A stretch of 64,000 nt of DNA, taken from TMED23 sp964566055. Lineage in GTDB: Bacteria; Pseudomonadota; Alphaproteobacteria; Rhodospirillales; UBA2165. The translations under genes and the position numbers were made by a program. The notes below the pieces were generated by a model, which did no database searches, was not told the DNA's origin, and was given only the letters and a program-made list of their open reading frames with translations. Positions 10,046 to 19,210 of the stretch are shown here, piece after piece. The DNA lies in contig CAZMHI010000004.1 in assembly GCA_964566055.1 (NCBI GenBank), positions 1-64,000 of the forward strand. Reading direction: 5' to 3'. Position 1 is the stretch's first letter; the number at the start of each line of letters is the position of its first letter.

Positions 10046-10171
10046 ATGAGTTATGCGCAGGAATCAGGCTCTTTGGATACCAGAGATAATATCAAAAAGA
10101 AAATCACCGAAGAAAAACTGTTCGAGAGCATAAAAGCCGTTTTCCGCTACGAAAGACATCAACCATCATAA
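10046..10171 (+). CDS. Possible small protein, 41 residues
   Basis: Small ORF that begins MSYAQES and is rich in charged residues. It lies 41 bases after the secretin gene and overlaps the 3' end of the soeC-like gene tail-to-tail by 13 bases. Reading the same frame upstream to 9989 gives a hydrophobic stretch (FFAGLLAETGLVAMSYAQ) that resembles a signal peptide, but no ATG, GTG or TTG precedes it except TTG at 10037. It may be a small exported protein with an unusual start, a decayed gene 3' end, or chance. Confidence 0.25.
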   Translation: MSYAQESGSLDTRDNIKKKITEEKLFESIKAVFRYERHQPS

Positions 10172-11097
10172 TAAATCATCACCACATGTTTGGCCTCAGC
10201 GAAAAATAGCCAGCGTTCGAGAACAATACCGAGCGCTGCGGCGAGTACGGCGAGCAAACTGGTTCCGATTGCCAGCACTGGAAAAAAGCTGGCAACACCT
10301 AGGAGAATGATGGGGGCAGCAAACAAAGTCACCACCGTCAGGCGTCGAAGTTTCTCAGCATGTTTACGTGCGATACGATAGCCCATTTCCTGCTGGAGAT
10401 AGTTTTTCGAGGTATGAGGAGTGTCGAGGACCCGCACTTTGCCCAATGATCCTAGTCCGGTTGCGCTGGTTAAATCGGTCTCCTGGGGGCTGTTATCGAT
10501 AACTTTCCAATATTTCAGCTTAACCGCTAGTGCGACGGCTAAAATTATGATGCTAATCGCCGACATGCCGAATATCGGAGTGTCATATAGATAGAGTAAT
10601 GCCACCAGGATGAGGCCGCCGGTAATTTGGCCTAAGATTAAGTACATTGGCGAGACAATTTCATTGTTCCATGTTGGTATCGCTTTGAGTGAGGCATAAA
10701 TCATACTGGTGCAATGGACTGTAAAACCGGCTCCGATGGCGGCGAGCATGCCAAAAATCATCCAAATGCCGGAGGTTTGCTCAAGGATTACCCAGCCATA
10801 AGCAAAGAGACCGGCTGGAATGTAGGTGAGTATAGCCAGCACGCCTTCCCGTGATAACCAAGACGAGCGCCATTGGGTCAACGCCCGCCAGCTTCGTTCC
10901 GGATGACCCAAATGAAAGGTCGATGCAAGCAGGCCAAAGGTAATCAATCCGAAGGAAATGATAAAAGCCGCGAGGCCAAACCAGCGGTCGGCCGGCAAAA
11001 AGCCGTCACCAAAATTCAATACACCCATCATGGCCAGCAAGCCATAGCCGGCGCCGGATGCTGTGGTGAAAAATATAACGGAATAAGCTGGATGCAT
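10159..11097 (-). CDS. SoeC/DmsC-like membrane anchor of the molybdoenzyme complex
   Basis: Integral membrane quinone-interacting subunit of 312 residues. It opens MHPAYSVIFFTTASGAGYG and shows about eight hydrophobic segments, typical of the DmsC/NrfD-type anchors that pass electrons between a ferredoxin subunit and the quinone pool. It is the third gene of a three-gene operon, 11 bases after the ferredoxin gene. Length and order match SoeC of the cytoplasmic-facing sulfite-oxidising complex SoeABC. A DMSO or polysulfide reductase anchor is the alternative, but the catalytic subunit lacks a Tat signal. Confidence 0.8.
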   Translation of the reverse strand: MHPAYSVIFFTTASGAGYGLLAMMGVLNFGDGFLPADRWFGLAAFIISFGLITFGLLASTFHLGHPERSWRALTQWRSSWLSREGVLAILTYIPAGLFAYGWVILEQTSGIWMIFGMLAAIGAGFTVHCTSMIYASLKAIPTWNNEIVSPMYLILGQITGGLILVALLYLYDTPIFGMSAISIIILAVALAVKLKYWKVIDNSPQETDLTSATGLGSLGKVRVLDTPHTSKNYLQQEMGYRIARKHAEKLRRLTVVTLFAAPIILLGVASFFPVLAIGTSLLAVLAAALGIVLERWLFFAEAKHVVMIYYDG

Positions 11098-11108
11098 ATT
11101 GCTGACCT

Positions 11109-11849
11109 TTAATCCGTTAATACTTTGTCGAGCCAGCCCAAAAAACCACCTTCGGGCATAGCGTCTGCAAGTTTGGCATTGGTGTTAATGTTATCGAATT
11201 CTGTCTGACGGGGGCGGGGCGGCAGATATTTATTTACCGGCTTGGTCGCTTGTTCCGGCATAAGGTCGTAGCCGCCACGGTCTTCAACCATCTTTGACAC
11301 GTCTGAATTGGGATCACCGAGATCACCGAAGTGGCGGGCATTGGCCGGGCAGGTGGCAACGCAGGCCGGCTGCCGGCTCTCTTCCGGCAGGTTCTCATTA
11401 TAGATTTTATCAATGCACAGCGTGCATTTTTTCATCACGCCTGCCTGGGCGTCATATTCCCGCGCACCATAGGGACATGACCAGGAGCACAGCTTGCAGC
11501 CGATACACCACTCTTCATCGATTAGTACGATACCGTCTTCGCTGCGTTTGTATGAGGCTCCGGTGGGACAGACCGTGACACAGGGCGCATCTTCACAATG
11601 AAGGCAAGATTTAGGAAAGTAGACCGTCTGGCTTGCACCCGATTTATTTTCCACCTCATAGGCATGAACGCGATTAAACCACACGCCTGAGGGTTCGGCG
11701 CCATAAGGGTCCACATCTGTCAGTGGTGCATGATAGCCGGAGGTGTTCCATTCTTTGCAATTAACCGCACAGGCATGACAGCCGACGCAGATATCGAGAT
11801 CGATCACCAGACCGAGTTTGCTCTCGGTGCTCTCCGGCAGGGAAGTCAT
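11109..11849 (-). CDS. SoeB-like four-cluster ferredoxin subunit
   Basis: Electron-transfer subunit of 246 residues with four [4Fe-4S] cysteine groups. They begin at CVGCHACAVNC, CLHCEDAPCVTVC, CIGCKLCSWSC and CTLCIDKIYN...CVATC, in the DmsB/PsrB arrangement. Its start overlaps the end of the catalytic gene by four bases (ATGA), so translation is coupled. It should relay electrons from the molybdenum subunit to the membrane anchor. No export signal is present, consistent with a cytoplasmic location. Confidence 0.85.
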   Translation of the reverse strand: MTSLPESTESKLGLVIDLDICVGCHACAVNCKEWNTSGYHAPLTDVDPYGAEPSGVWFNRVHAYEVENKSGASQTVYFPKSCLHCEDAPCVTVCPTGASYKRSEDGIVLIDEEWCIGCKLCSWSCPYGAREYDAQAGVMKKCTLCIDKIYNENLPEESRQPACVATCPANARHFGDLGDPNSDVSKMVEDRGGYDLMPEQATKPVNKYLPPRPRQTEFDNINTNAKLADAMPEGGFLGWLDKVLTD

Positions 11850-14725
11850 TTATCCTTGCCTCCCTGCTTCGCCGCGTAACCCATAACGCTTGGACGCTGT
11901 GGCATCACCGGTGGCTGGCGGAGAGTTTCAAACTGCGGCTCACTTTGAGCATTCGTGGTTTGCTCATCTGGTGGTGCTTTTTCTATTTTCACCCGGACAT
12001 CAAACCAGGCCGCCTGACCGGTAACCGGATCAGAATTGGAGTAGCGATAGTCATATCCGTCAGTGGGCAGCCGGTCATCGATCAGATGGTTGAGCAAAAA
12101 ACCTTCGGTGAATTCTTTAGCGTCGTCATCCAAATTCCAGGCACCGGCGCGTTTACCAATGGCGTTCCAGGTCCAGACGGTTTTCGAATTGACGCCATGC
12201 ATGACCTGCGCGCGGACTTTAATTTTACCATTACGGCTTGAGAGGTAGACCCAGTCCTCGTCCCCGATGTCGTGCCGTTTGGCAACACCTGCCGGTATAT
12301 AGAGCCGGTTGGTGCCGTGAATTTGCCTGAGCCAGGCATTTTGAGAGCCCCAGGAATGATACATCGCCGCTGGACGCTGGGTCAGCGCATGAAGGGGATA
12401 TTCATCGCCATCGACAAGGGCCTGATCAAAGGGTTCATACCAGATCGGCAGGGCATCAAAATGCTGTTCAATTCGGTCGCGATGCTGCTCAGGCGGCTGG
12501 ACCTCACCGTGGCCTTGGGCCGCGAGTTTGAACTTTTGCTGGGCTTCATTATAGAGGCTAAAAATGACAGGTGTAGGCTCTATTTTGAATCCCATTTCGG
12601 TGGCGTATTTGAGATAGGCTTGATTGGCGTGGCGGTAGTAGGCCGCTTCAGGAGGAATTTGCTCATACCAATAACAGCCATTCTCGATATATTTATCAAG
12701 TTGATTGGGGTTAGGCTCGCCCCGGCCTGTTTTACGTCCGTCTAATCCCCGAAAGCCGGCCAGGTAACCAATACCCGGCTGACGCTCATGATTAGCGATG
12801 TAGTCCTTATAACCTTCGGGATAGCGCCGCCGGCCACCTTCCTCTATCAGGCCTGCAAAGCCGAGTCTGCTGCCGAGTTCTATCAGTACATCCTGAAAAG
12901 GCCGGACATCTCGATCCGGCTCGACAACCGGATGGCGAATGGCATCGGCGACACCGTGGGCATCGCTGATGGGCCGATCAAGCGTCGAAATGCAATCCCA
13001 GCGTTCAAGATATGTGGTATCCGGCAAAATCAAATCGGCATAGGGTACGGTCTCGGAATAAAACGCATCCGAATAGATAATCTGCGGGATTTTATAGTCG
13101 CCCGTCTCTTCATCTTTATCGGTCAGCATCTTGATGGTTTCAGCTGTGTTCATTGACGAATTCCACGCCATATTGGCCATATACATGAGCAGCAGATCGA
13201 TCTTGTAGGGGTCACCTTTCCAGGCATTGGTAATGACCGAGTGCATTAGCCCGTGAGCCGCCATCGGCGCATCCCAGGAAAAGGCTTTGTCGATACGCAT
13301 CGGCTGGCCATCGTCGTCGAGTAATAAATCTTCCGGTCCCTGAACAAAGCCCAGATGCGGTCCGGGCAACGGGTTATTGGGCAGGACCTCGCCAGGGCGT
13401 CCGGTTGGTTTGGGTAATGAGTTGAAACCTTTAGGGTAGGGCGCTTTGTAACGCAGTCCCCCAGGCACATCGATGGAACCCAAAAGAATTTGCAGAATAT
13501 GGATTGCCCGGCAGGTATGGAAACCATTCGAATGGGCCGAAATGCCCCGCATGGCATGCATGCTGACCGGCCGGCCAATTACTTTGTCATGCTTTTCACC
13601 GCGCCAATCGGTCCACGGCTGATCCACAGTAATTTCCTGCTCGAAGGCGACTTCAGCCAGTTCAGCCGCAATGCGCCGGATGGTGCTGGCCGGAATGCCG
13701 GTTTGGTAGCTGACAACATCCGGACTGTATTGATTATCGAGATAGCGTTCGGCCAGTAACTCGAACACCGGCCGGGCCTGGCGGCCATCGGGTAATTGGA
13801 ATGTTCCTTTTAGAGCAGGCTTGAGTTTTGGGTCTTTAAATGGAACCGCTAAATTGCGCACCCGATCCCAGCAAAGTTCCTGATCCTCATCATCTCGAAC
13901 AAATAGTCCATGATCCGCGCCGCCTGGGTTAACGATTACCAGATAAGGCGCATTGGTGTAGCGGATCAAATAGTCGACATCGACTTTACCGGCCCGCAAC
14001 AATTCGTGCATCAGGGACATCACAAATAGGCCATCGGTACCAGGCGTAATACCGAGCCACTCATCAGCGATTGCCGAATATCCGGTCTGCACCGGATTGA
14101 CCGAGACGTATTTAGCGCCCCGGGATTTTAATTTGCTGAGGCCCATTTTAATCGGATTGCTGTCGTGGTCTTCGGCGACGCCAAACATCAAAAAGTATTT
14201 GGTGTTATCCCAATCAGGTTCCGAGAATTCCCAAAAAGCGCTGCCAAATGTATAAATGCCGCCGGCGGCCATATTGACAGAGCAGAAGCCGCCATGGGCC
14301 GCGTAATTGGGTGTGCCGAACTGTTGCGCCCACCAGCTCGTCAGGGCTTGGCTTTGATCACGGCCGGTAAAAAAAGCGAGACGTTTGGGATCGGTGGCTC
14401 GCGCCATGGCCAGCCACGAAGTGGCGATGTCGAGGGCTTCACTCCATTCGATCTCCTTAAACTCACCCGAACCCCGTTCACCGACGCGGCGCAGCGGCTT
14501 GGTTAACCGGGCCGGTGAATAGTGCTGCATAATCCCGGCAGAACCTTTGGCGCAGAGCACACCTTTGTTGACTGGGTGATCCGGATTGCCTTCGATATAG
14601 CGTATTTTGCCGTCAAGCAGATGCACTTTGATGCCGCACCGGCAAGCACACATGTAACACGTTGTCGTATCAACTTTGTCCGAGACAATAGGCGAATTGT
14701 CTACGGGATGAGATGTGCCGTCCAT
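11846..14725 (-). CDS. SoeA-like molybdopterin oxidoreductase (probable sulfite dehydrogenase catalytic subunit)
   Basis: 959-residue bis-molybdopterin enzyme of the DMSO reductase family. The N-terminal [4Fe-4S] motif is C23-x2-C26-x3-C30 with C58, followed by KGSAGIMQHYSPARL, a stretch I associate with SoeA. The likely Mo ligand is the cysteine in GGFCSVN; DmsA enzymes use serine. There is no twin-arginine signal, so the enzyme faces the cytoplasm, as SoeABC does and as DmsA, PhsA and PsrA do not. Subunit sizes of about 106, 27 and 34 kDa and the A-B-C order match SoeABC, which oxidises sulfite to sulfate and reduces quinone. The assignment rests on remembered motifs and sizes, so thiosulfate or polysulfide chemistry remains possible. 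The UGSC selenoprotein gene lies 166 bases upstream on the same strand. Confidence 0.75.
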   Translation of the reverse strand: MDGTSHPVDNSPIVSDKVDTTTCYMCACRCGIKVHLLDGKIRYIEGNPDHPVNKGVLCAKGSAGIMQHYSPARLTKPLRRVGERGSGEFKEIEWSEALDIATSWLAMARATDPKRLAFFTGRDQSQALTSWWAQQFGTPNYAAHGGFCSVNMAAGGIYTFGSAFWEFSEPDWDNTKYFLMFGVAEDHDSNPIKMGLSKLKSRGAKYVSVNPVQTGYSAIADEWLGITPGTDGLFVMSLMHELLRAGKVDVDYLIRYTNAPYLVIVNPGGADHGLFVRDDEDQELCWDRVRNLAVPFKDPKLKPALKGTFQLPDGRQARPVFELLAERYLDNQYSPDVVSYQTGIPASTIRRIAAELAEVAFEQEITVDQPWTDWRGEKHDKVIGRPVSMHAMRGISAHSNGFHTCRAIHILQILLGSIDVPGGLRYKAPYPKGFNSLPKPTGRPGEVLPNNPLPGPHLGFVQGPEDLLLDDDGQPMRIDKAFSWDAPMAAHGLMHSVITNAWKGDPYKIDLLLMYMANMAWNSSMNTAETIKMLTDKDEETGDYKIPQIIYSDAFYSETVPYADLILPDTTYLERWDCISTLDRPISDAHGVADAIRHPVVEPDRDVRPFQDVLIELGSRLGFAGLIEEGGRRRYPEGYKDYIANHERQPGIGYLAGFRGLDGRKTGRGEPNPNQLDKYIENGCYWYEQIPPEAAYYRHANQAYLKYATEMGFKIEPTPVIFSLYNEAQQKFKLAAQGHGEVQPPEQHRDRIEQHFDALPIWYEPFDQALVDGDEYPLHALTQRPAAMYHSWGSQNAWLRQIHGTNRLYIPAGVAKRHDIGDEDWVYLSSRNGKIKVRAQVMHGVNSKTVWTWNAIGKRAGAWNLDDDAKEFTEGFLLNHLIDDRLPTDGYDYRYSNSDPVTGQAAWFDVRVKIEKAPPDEQTTNAQSEPQFETLRQPPVMPQRPSVMGYAAKQGGKDK

Positions 14726-14891
14726 AAATGAGTACCGATCATCTAAGATTGGTGATGTACTTACGCTATGTCTGAGCGCAACTTAGAAGTCTTCTTAATT
14801 AATGATTTCCTTAAATATAACTATTTGGAAATCAGAAATCAAACTAATTATTGGTATCGGCAGGAAGGCCAACTGATCAACACTGCTTATG

Positions 14892-16526
14892 TTACCGCCA
14901 ATCATCAACCGAAATAGTAGCACCAAGGCGGTAATCTCCAGCGAACATTTTCCAGGCACCTTGAGTTTCTCCACCGGTGACGACGATGTTGATTTCATCG
15001 GGCTCGAACATGCTGACCATCTCATCCGGTTTTGCTTTCAGGCGGCTGGCATGGGGTTCTACACCGGCCACGGCCAGCGGATGTTTGAGGGTTTGAATCC
15101 ATTGGTCGTCCCAATACTCACGGGCCGGCAGCAGGGCATTTTCCGAGCACCATTGAGACAGTTTCTCCTTGGTATCAAAGCCAAGCTCGACGAAACCTCG
15201 GGCGACAATCGGGTCCATGACAAAAATTGGCGGCACATTTTGCTCACAGGCCGCCAAGGCGCGGCGCATTTTCTCCTGCCAGGTTTCGCGCGGACCATAG
15301 CCTGCCAGGGTGTACCAGCCGCCAAAGAATACGCTGACCGTGCTGGAGCTTGCCTCAAATCCTTTTTGAACATGAAAAGGCTGCCAGGGAGAGCGTTCCT
15401 CCGCCTCGGCAAAGCAGGAACTGTAATTATACCAATTACCCAAAGTCCCCATATAAGTGTCGTCCGGGACCGAGCCGCCTTGCAGATTGATCGACAATAA
15501 ATTATGCGCCCGTCCAATGGTCGAATTGGCATGGTTATAAGGCCCCATCGCTCCGATGCCGTCATTCATGCCAATTTCGTTTCTAACTGGCCCATTAACC
15601 ATCGAGATGGTGGCAAAAGAATTGGTGCTGCTCGAGCGCGCTGAGACACCACTGGCGGCAAGGGCCAGAATGACCGGAAAATATGCAGGCTTGGCGCCGG
15701 CCATAACGGCATTAACCGCAACTTTCTCGACATCAAATTCCCAATATTCCCGGAACATTGTTGGATTAAGGCGGCCGACAGTCTCCTCCGGCGCGTGGCT
15801 GGTGCCGGCCAGCATCGCCGCTACGCGCTCTTCGGTCGGCAAAATGACCGGTAAATTGTCAGTCCAGTGATTTTCGATAAAGTGAGCCTGGAGATTGTCC
15901 TCTGTATCCGGCTCCATCAGGCGTGGTGTCGTTCGCTCAAATGTCACACCCGTTATGTCGTTGTCATTGAGCGGATGAGACAGCCCTTCAATAACTTCCT
16001 GCATGAAAGGGCGATTGCTGATGGGGTCTTCGCCTTCAACATAGGCCCTGAGATCAGCCGGGGATTTATCGACAATGGGTTGAGGCACATAAGTTTGCCG
16101 CGTTGTCGGCATACCATTGGCGTAAGCCACCGATTGCGCCAATCTGGCGAATGCATCGGTATGAACCGAGACCGTTGGCACTCCGCTTTCTTCTAATGAC
16201 ATGGCGAGCCCGACGACCGTCGGACTGCAGGTGCTTCATAAACCGACACCGAGGATGGCGGCATCCCCTTCGGCTTCGACGGTGGCCCGCATCTCTGGAT
16301 CATCGACCCAGCTTTCACGCGGTTTGATGTTGCGAATTTTTACGGCAGGCAGGTTTTCGGCAAACCACAGCTGCACCTGCTCCATAAAAATTTCAGAATT
16401 ATCGAACAGGCAGTCAACGAGAAAGACAACCTTGCTATCCAGGCTTTCCAGCCGGGGCGCCAGTCTTTTGCCAGTGACTTTAGGGGGATATCCCCGAGGG
16501 TCATGAATAGTGATTTTATCTGACAT
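14892..16526 (-). CDS. UGSC-family selenoprotein (in-frame TGA read as selenocysteine 97)
   Basis: 544 residues if the TGA at 16236-16238 is read as selenocysteine. The 96 residues before it end in AILGVGL; after it the same frame continues STC, a short stretch, then ESGVPTVSVHT and GMP. This is the family pattern around the Sec-Gly-Ser-Cys motif (G-x-G-x-U-G-S-C, a G-I/V-P-T-V strand, then GMP), here as U-S-T-C with Cys100. The C-terminal part, about residues 170-544, with AGAKPAYFPV, VNGPVRNEIG and NSTIGRA, is a conserved extension I recall from other UGSC relatives, of unknown function. A simple ORF caller would report two genes: 96 residues, and 436 residues starting at ATG 16202. Both share one frame, and the internal ATG has no convincing ribosome-binding site. 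A SECIS hairpin follows the TGA. The thioredoxin-reductase-like gene is 30 bases upstream and probably co-transcribed. The substrate is unknown. Confidence 0.88.
16207..16238 (-). promoter_or_regulatory. Bacterial SECIS element for the UGSC selenoprotein
   Basis: In the transcript, the TGA (16238-16236) is followed by nine bases and then a perfectly paired 8-bp stem, AGTCCGAC (16226-16219) with GTCGGGCT (16214-16207, one G-U pair). The stem closes a GGTC tetraloop (16218-16215). The loop starts 17 bases after the TGA and carries the apical GG expected for SelB binding, very close to the E. coli fdhF element as I recall it (GGUCU loop about 18 bases after UGA). Confidence 0.85.
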
Positions 16527-16556
16527 CGTTCTATTTCCTTACAAAAGCATCAAAGT

Positions 16557-17489
16557 CTAATCGCGCCATTCATTGTCTGCAATATATCGTGCTGCGGTTG
16601 CGGCTGCCTTTACCGCATCTGCTGCAGCATCCACGGCTCTGCCGGTCGACCCTGAGCGAACGGTTCCGGCTGACAACAGGCCGGGAATTTCAGTGCGCAT
16701 TCCAGCGTCAACGAGCAAGCGCCCGCTCTCATCCAAGGCAAGCAACCCGTCGACACTTCGACTGTTCGGTTCCAGCCCAATATAGATGAATGCTCCATCC
16801 GCGGCGATAATTGTTGAGGAAGCGCTACCTTGATCCCGGACCTTGACGCCTTCGACCGTGTCAGTACCAACAATTTCTTCAACCTCGATATTGTATCTAA
16901 CCTCTATGTTTGGTTCTGCTTTGATCTGGTCGGTGTAAAAACTCTGCGCTGTTAGATGATCACCTTGCTGTAAAATAACAACCTGAGCCGCGGAAGCTGC
17001 CAGTGTAAGCGCCTCCTGTAAGGCAGAATCTCCGCCACCCACGACAACGACATTTTTGTCCCGCAGCAGAGGGGCATCACAGCTGGCGCAATGGCTGACA
17101 CCTTTGCCTTTGAATTTCTCCGCACCCGGCACATCCAGCTCACGCAGACCTGCGCCCATCGCCAAGATCACAGTTTTAGCCGAATAATCTTCGCCTGCCG
17201 TGTGGACCAGCCACCGATCCTCTTTTTGCTCTAAGCTAAGAAGTTCTACCGGAGCCAGTTCAGCACCGGCTTGAACAGCATCACCCTGGGTTATCGGGCA
17301 CAGTTCATAACCGGCCACGCCATCGGGATAGCCCGGAAAGCCATCAATTTTTTCAATGCTCAACAAATTGCCCCCCAACACTTCTCCGGTCAGCATAAAG
17401 GTTGAGAGCCCAGCTTGGGCGGAAGCCAGGCCAGCCATCAGACCGGCGATGCCGCCACCGGCCACAACAATGTCATATTCTTTAATCAA
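16557..17489 (-). CDS. Thioredoxin-reductase-like flavoprotein
   Basis: 310-residue FAD/NAD(P)H pyridine nucleotide-disulfide oxidoreductase. It has an N-terminal FAD motif GGGIAGLMAG, a redox-active CxxC in SHCASCDAP (standard TrxB has CATCDG), a second dinucleotide motif GGGDSALQE, and a C-terminal GTVRSGSTGRAVDAAADA segment. The start is TTG at 17489 with only a weak purine-rich region upstream. It is first in a probable operon with the UGSC selenoprotein 30 bases downstream, so it likely supplies reducing equivalents directly or via a thiol carrier. This recalls the thioredoxin system that serves selenoenzymes such as glycine reductase. Whether it reduces thioredoxin or the selenoprotein itself is not visible. 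Confidence 0.8.
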   Translation of the reverse strand: MIKEYDIVVAGGGIAGLMAGLASAQAGLSTFMLTGEVLGGNLLSIEKIDGFPGYPDGVAGYELCPITQGDAVQAGAELAPVELLSLEQKEDRWLVHTAGEDYSAKTVILAMGAGLRELDVPGAEKFKGKGVSHCASCDAPLLRDKNVVVVGGGDSALQEALTLAASAAQVVILQQGDHLTAQSFYTDQIKAEPNIEVRYNIEVEEIVGTDTVEGVKVRDQGSASSTIIAADGAFIYIGLEPNSRSVDGLLALDESGRLLVDAGMRTEIPGLLSAGTVRSGSTGRAVDAAADAVKAAATAARYIADNEWRD

Positions 17490-17610
17490 TTATCGTTTCT
17501 TGCTAAATTTTCAAATGAAAAAACTATAGATTAGTCCATGAGAGACTTCCATCAAAAGGATTGTCAGCTCATCTACTTGTTTTATTATTAAATTCGGAAC
17601 AGGAGGGGAT

Positions 17611-19203
17611 ATGCCGGGGCAATCATTCGACTACATAATTATTGGTGCGGGGTCATCCGGCTCGGTTGTCGCCGGCCGGCTGAGTGAAGATCCTGAGGTT
17701 TCCGTTTGTCTCCTTGAAGCCGGGCCACCTGACAAAAGCCCGTTCATCCATGTGCCCACCGGCATTATGAAGCTGTCGTCGCACCAGAAATTAAACTGGC
17801 TGTTTATGACCAAGCCGCAAGAGCGCATGAATAACCGGCCCTTATTTACGCCGCGCGGCAAGACCCTCGGCGGCTCCAGCTCGATCAACGCCATGGTCTA
17901 TATTCGGGGCAACCGGCTCGATTATGATGAGTGGGCAGCGCTCGGCAATGAAGGTTGGGCTTGGAAGGACGTAAAGCCGTATTTCCTGAAGGCAGAAAAC
18001 AACGAACAATTTAAAGACGAGCACCATGCCCAGGGCGGCCCGCTTAATGTGACTTTTCCAAATATTGTCAGCCCCTTGGAGCAGGATTTCGTCGCTGCTT
18101 CTGAGGCTTTGCAATACAATCACAATCCGGATTTTAATGGTGAGATTCAGGAAGGCGTGGGCATTCATCAGGCAACTCAGAAAAACGGTCGGCGCTGGTC
18201 GAGCGCGAGTGCCTATCTTCATCCGGTGATGCAGCGCTCAAATCTGACCATTCTCACGGATGCCGCTGTAAAAAGAGTTTTGCTCGAAGGTGACAGAGCA
18301 TCCGGGGTTGAACTAGTTGATGACCGGAAGTTGAGCGCAAAGCGGGAAATTATTGTTTCAGCCGGCTCCATCTCTTCGCCTAAAATCCTGATGCTGTCGG
18401 GGATCGGTGATCCGGCAGAGCTCAGTCCGCATGGCATTGAGCTGAAGCACACTCTTATGGGCGTGGGTAAAAATCTCCAGGATCATGCGGCGGTCGGCGC
18501 CATTATGAGTACTAAATCCAAAATTCCCTGGGGATTTTCCTGGCCCAAACTGCCACACTTTGCCGTCGAAGCTCTCAAATATTTAATTGCCCGCAAGGGC
18601 TGGTTCTCGGCGCAGCTAATCGAGTCCGGCGGCTTCATCAAAAGCCGGCCTGAGCTTGAACGTCCGGATATACAACTGGTCTTTATTCCGGGCCACCGGG
18701 CGGTGCCGCCCAAAGTCGTTGAAATCGGACATGGCTATTCCGCTTTTGCCGTCTTGTTGCGCCCGGAAAGCCGGGGGGCAATTACGCTGGCCTCGGCAAA
18801 TCCAGAGGATGCGCCGAATATCGATCCACAATTTTATGCCAAAGAGCCGGATATGGATGTGCTGCTATGGGGACTCAAAGAATGCCGCCGTATTGTCAAT
18901 GGTGAGGTGTTCCAAAAATACCAGCCAATCGAATCTCTGCCTGGGAAAAGCAATCAAACCGATGACGAGTTAAAAGAATATATCCGTAACTTCGGTGGTA
19001 CGATCTTTCACCCGGCAGGTACCTGTAAGATGGGCAGTGACGATCAGGCGGTGGTTGATCACCGGTTGCGCGTCCATGGGCTCAAAGGTTTGCGGGTGGT
19101 TGATCTTTCCATCGTGCCGAAAATTGTCGGCGGCAATACGAATGCGCCCGCAATTATGATCGGCGAGAAGGCTGCCGATATGATCAAGCAAGACAACGCT
19201 TAA
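17611..19203 (+). CDS. GMC-family flavin oxidoreductase (choline/alcohol dehydrogenase type)
   Basis: 530 residues. FAD-binding GAGSSGSVVAGRLSE at the N-terminus, the GMC signature GGSSSINAMVYIRG, and the C-terminal HPAGTCKMG and NTNAPAIMIGEKAADM blocks with catalytic histidine identify the glucose-methanol-choline family. It should oxidise an alcohol and pass electrons to the respiratory chain. An AGGAGGGG ribosome-binding site lies just upstream of the ATG. It is divergent from the thioredoxin-reductase-like gene and convergent with a second GMC gene eight bases away. The substrate is not predictable. Confidence 0.88.
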   Translation: MPGQSFDYIIIGAGSSGSVVAGRLSEDPEVSVCLLEAGPPDKSPFIHVPTGIMKLSSHQKLNWLFMTKPQERMNNRPLFTPRGKTLGGSSSINAMVYIRGNRLDYDEWAALGNEGWAWKDVKPYFLKAENNEQFKDEHHAQGGPLNVTFPNIVSPLEQDFVAASEALQYNHNPDFNGEIQEGVGIHQATQKNGRRWSSASAYLHPVMQRSNLTILTDAAVKRVLLEGDRASGVELVDDRKLSAKREIIVSAGSISSPKILMLSGIGDPAELSPHGIELKHTLMGVGKNLQDHAAVGAIMSTKSKIPWGFSWPKLPHFAVEALKYLIARKGWFSAQLIESGGFIKSRPELERPDIQLVFIPGHRAVPPKVVEIGHGYSAFAVLLRPESRGAITLASANPEDAPNIDPQFYAKEPDMDVLLWGLKECRRIVNGEVFQKYQPIESLPGKSNQTDDELKEYIRNFGGTIFHPAGTCKMGSDDQAVVDHRLRVHGLKGLRVVDLSIVPKIVGGNTNAPAIMIGEKAADMIKQDNA

Positions 19204-19210
19204 AGTTATT

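Noticed and set aside
11846..14725. DMSO, polysulfide or thiosulfate reductase (DmsA/PsrA/PhsA)
   Set aside because: There is no Tat signal, and the likely Mo ligand is Cys rather than the Ser of DmsA; sizes and the KGSAGIMQHY motif fit SoeA better. Not fully excluded.
14892..16202. Taking ATG 16202 as the start of a 436-residue protein
   Set aside because: The upstream 96-residue frame is in phase and completes the conserved UGSC block across the TGA; the internal ATG has no good ribosome-binding site and would remove the family's key motif.
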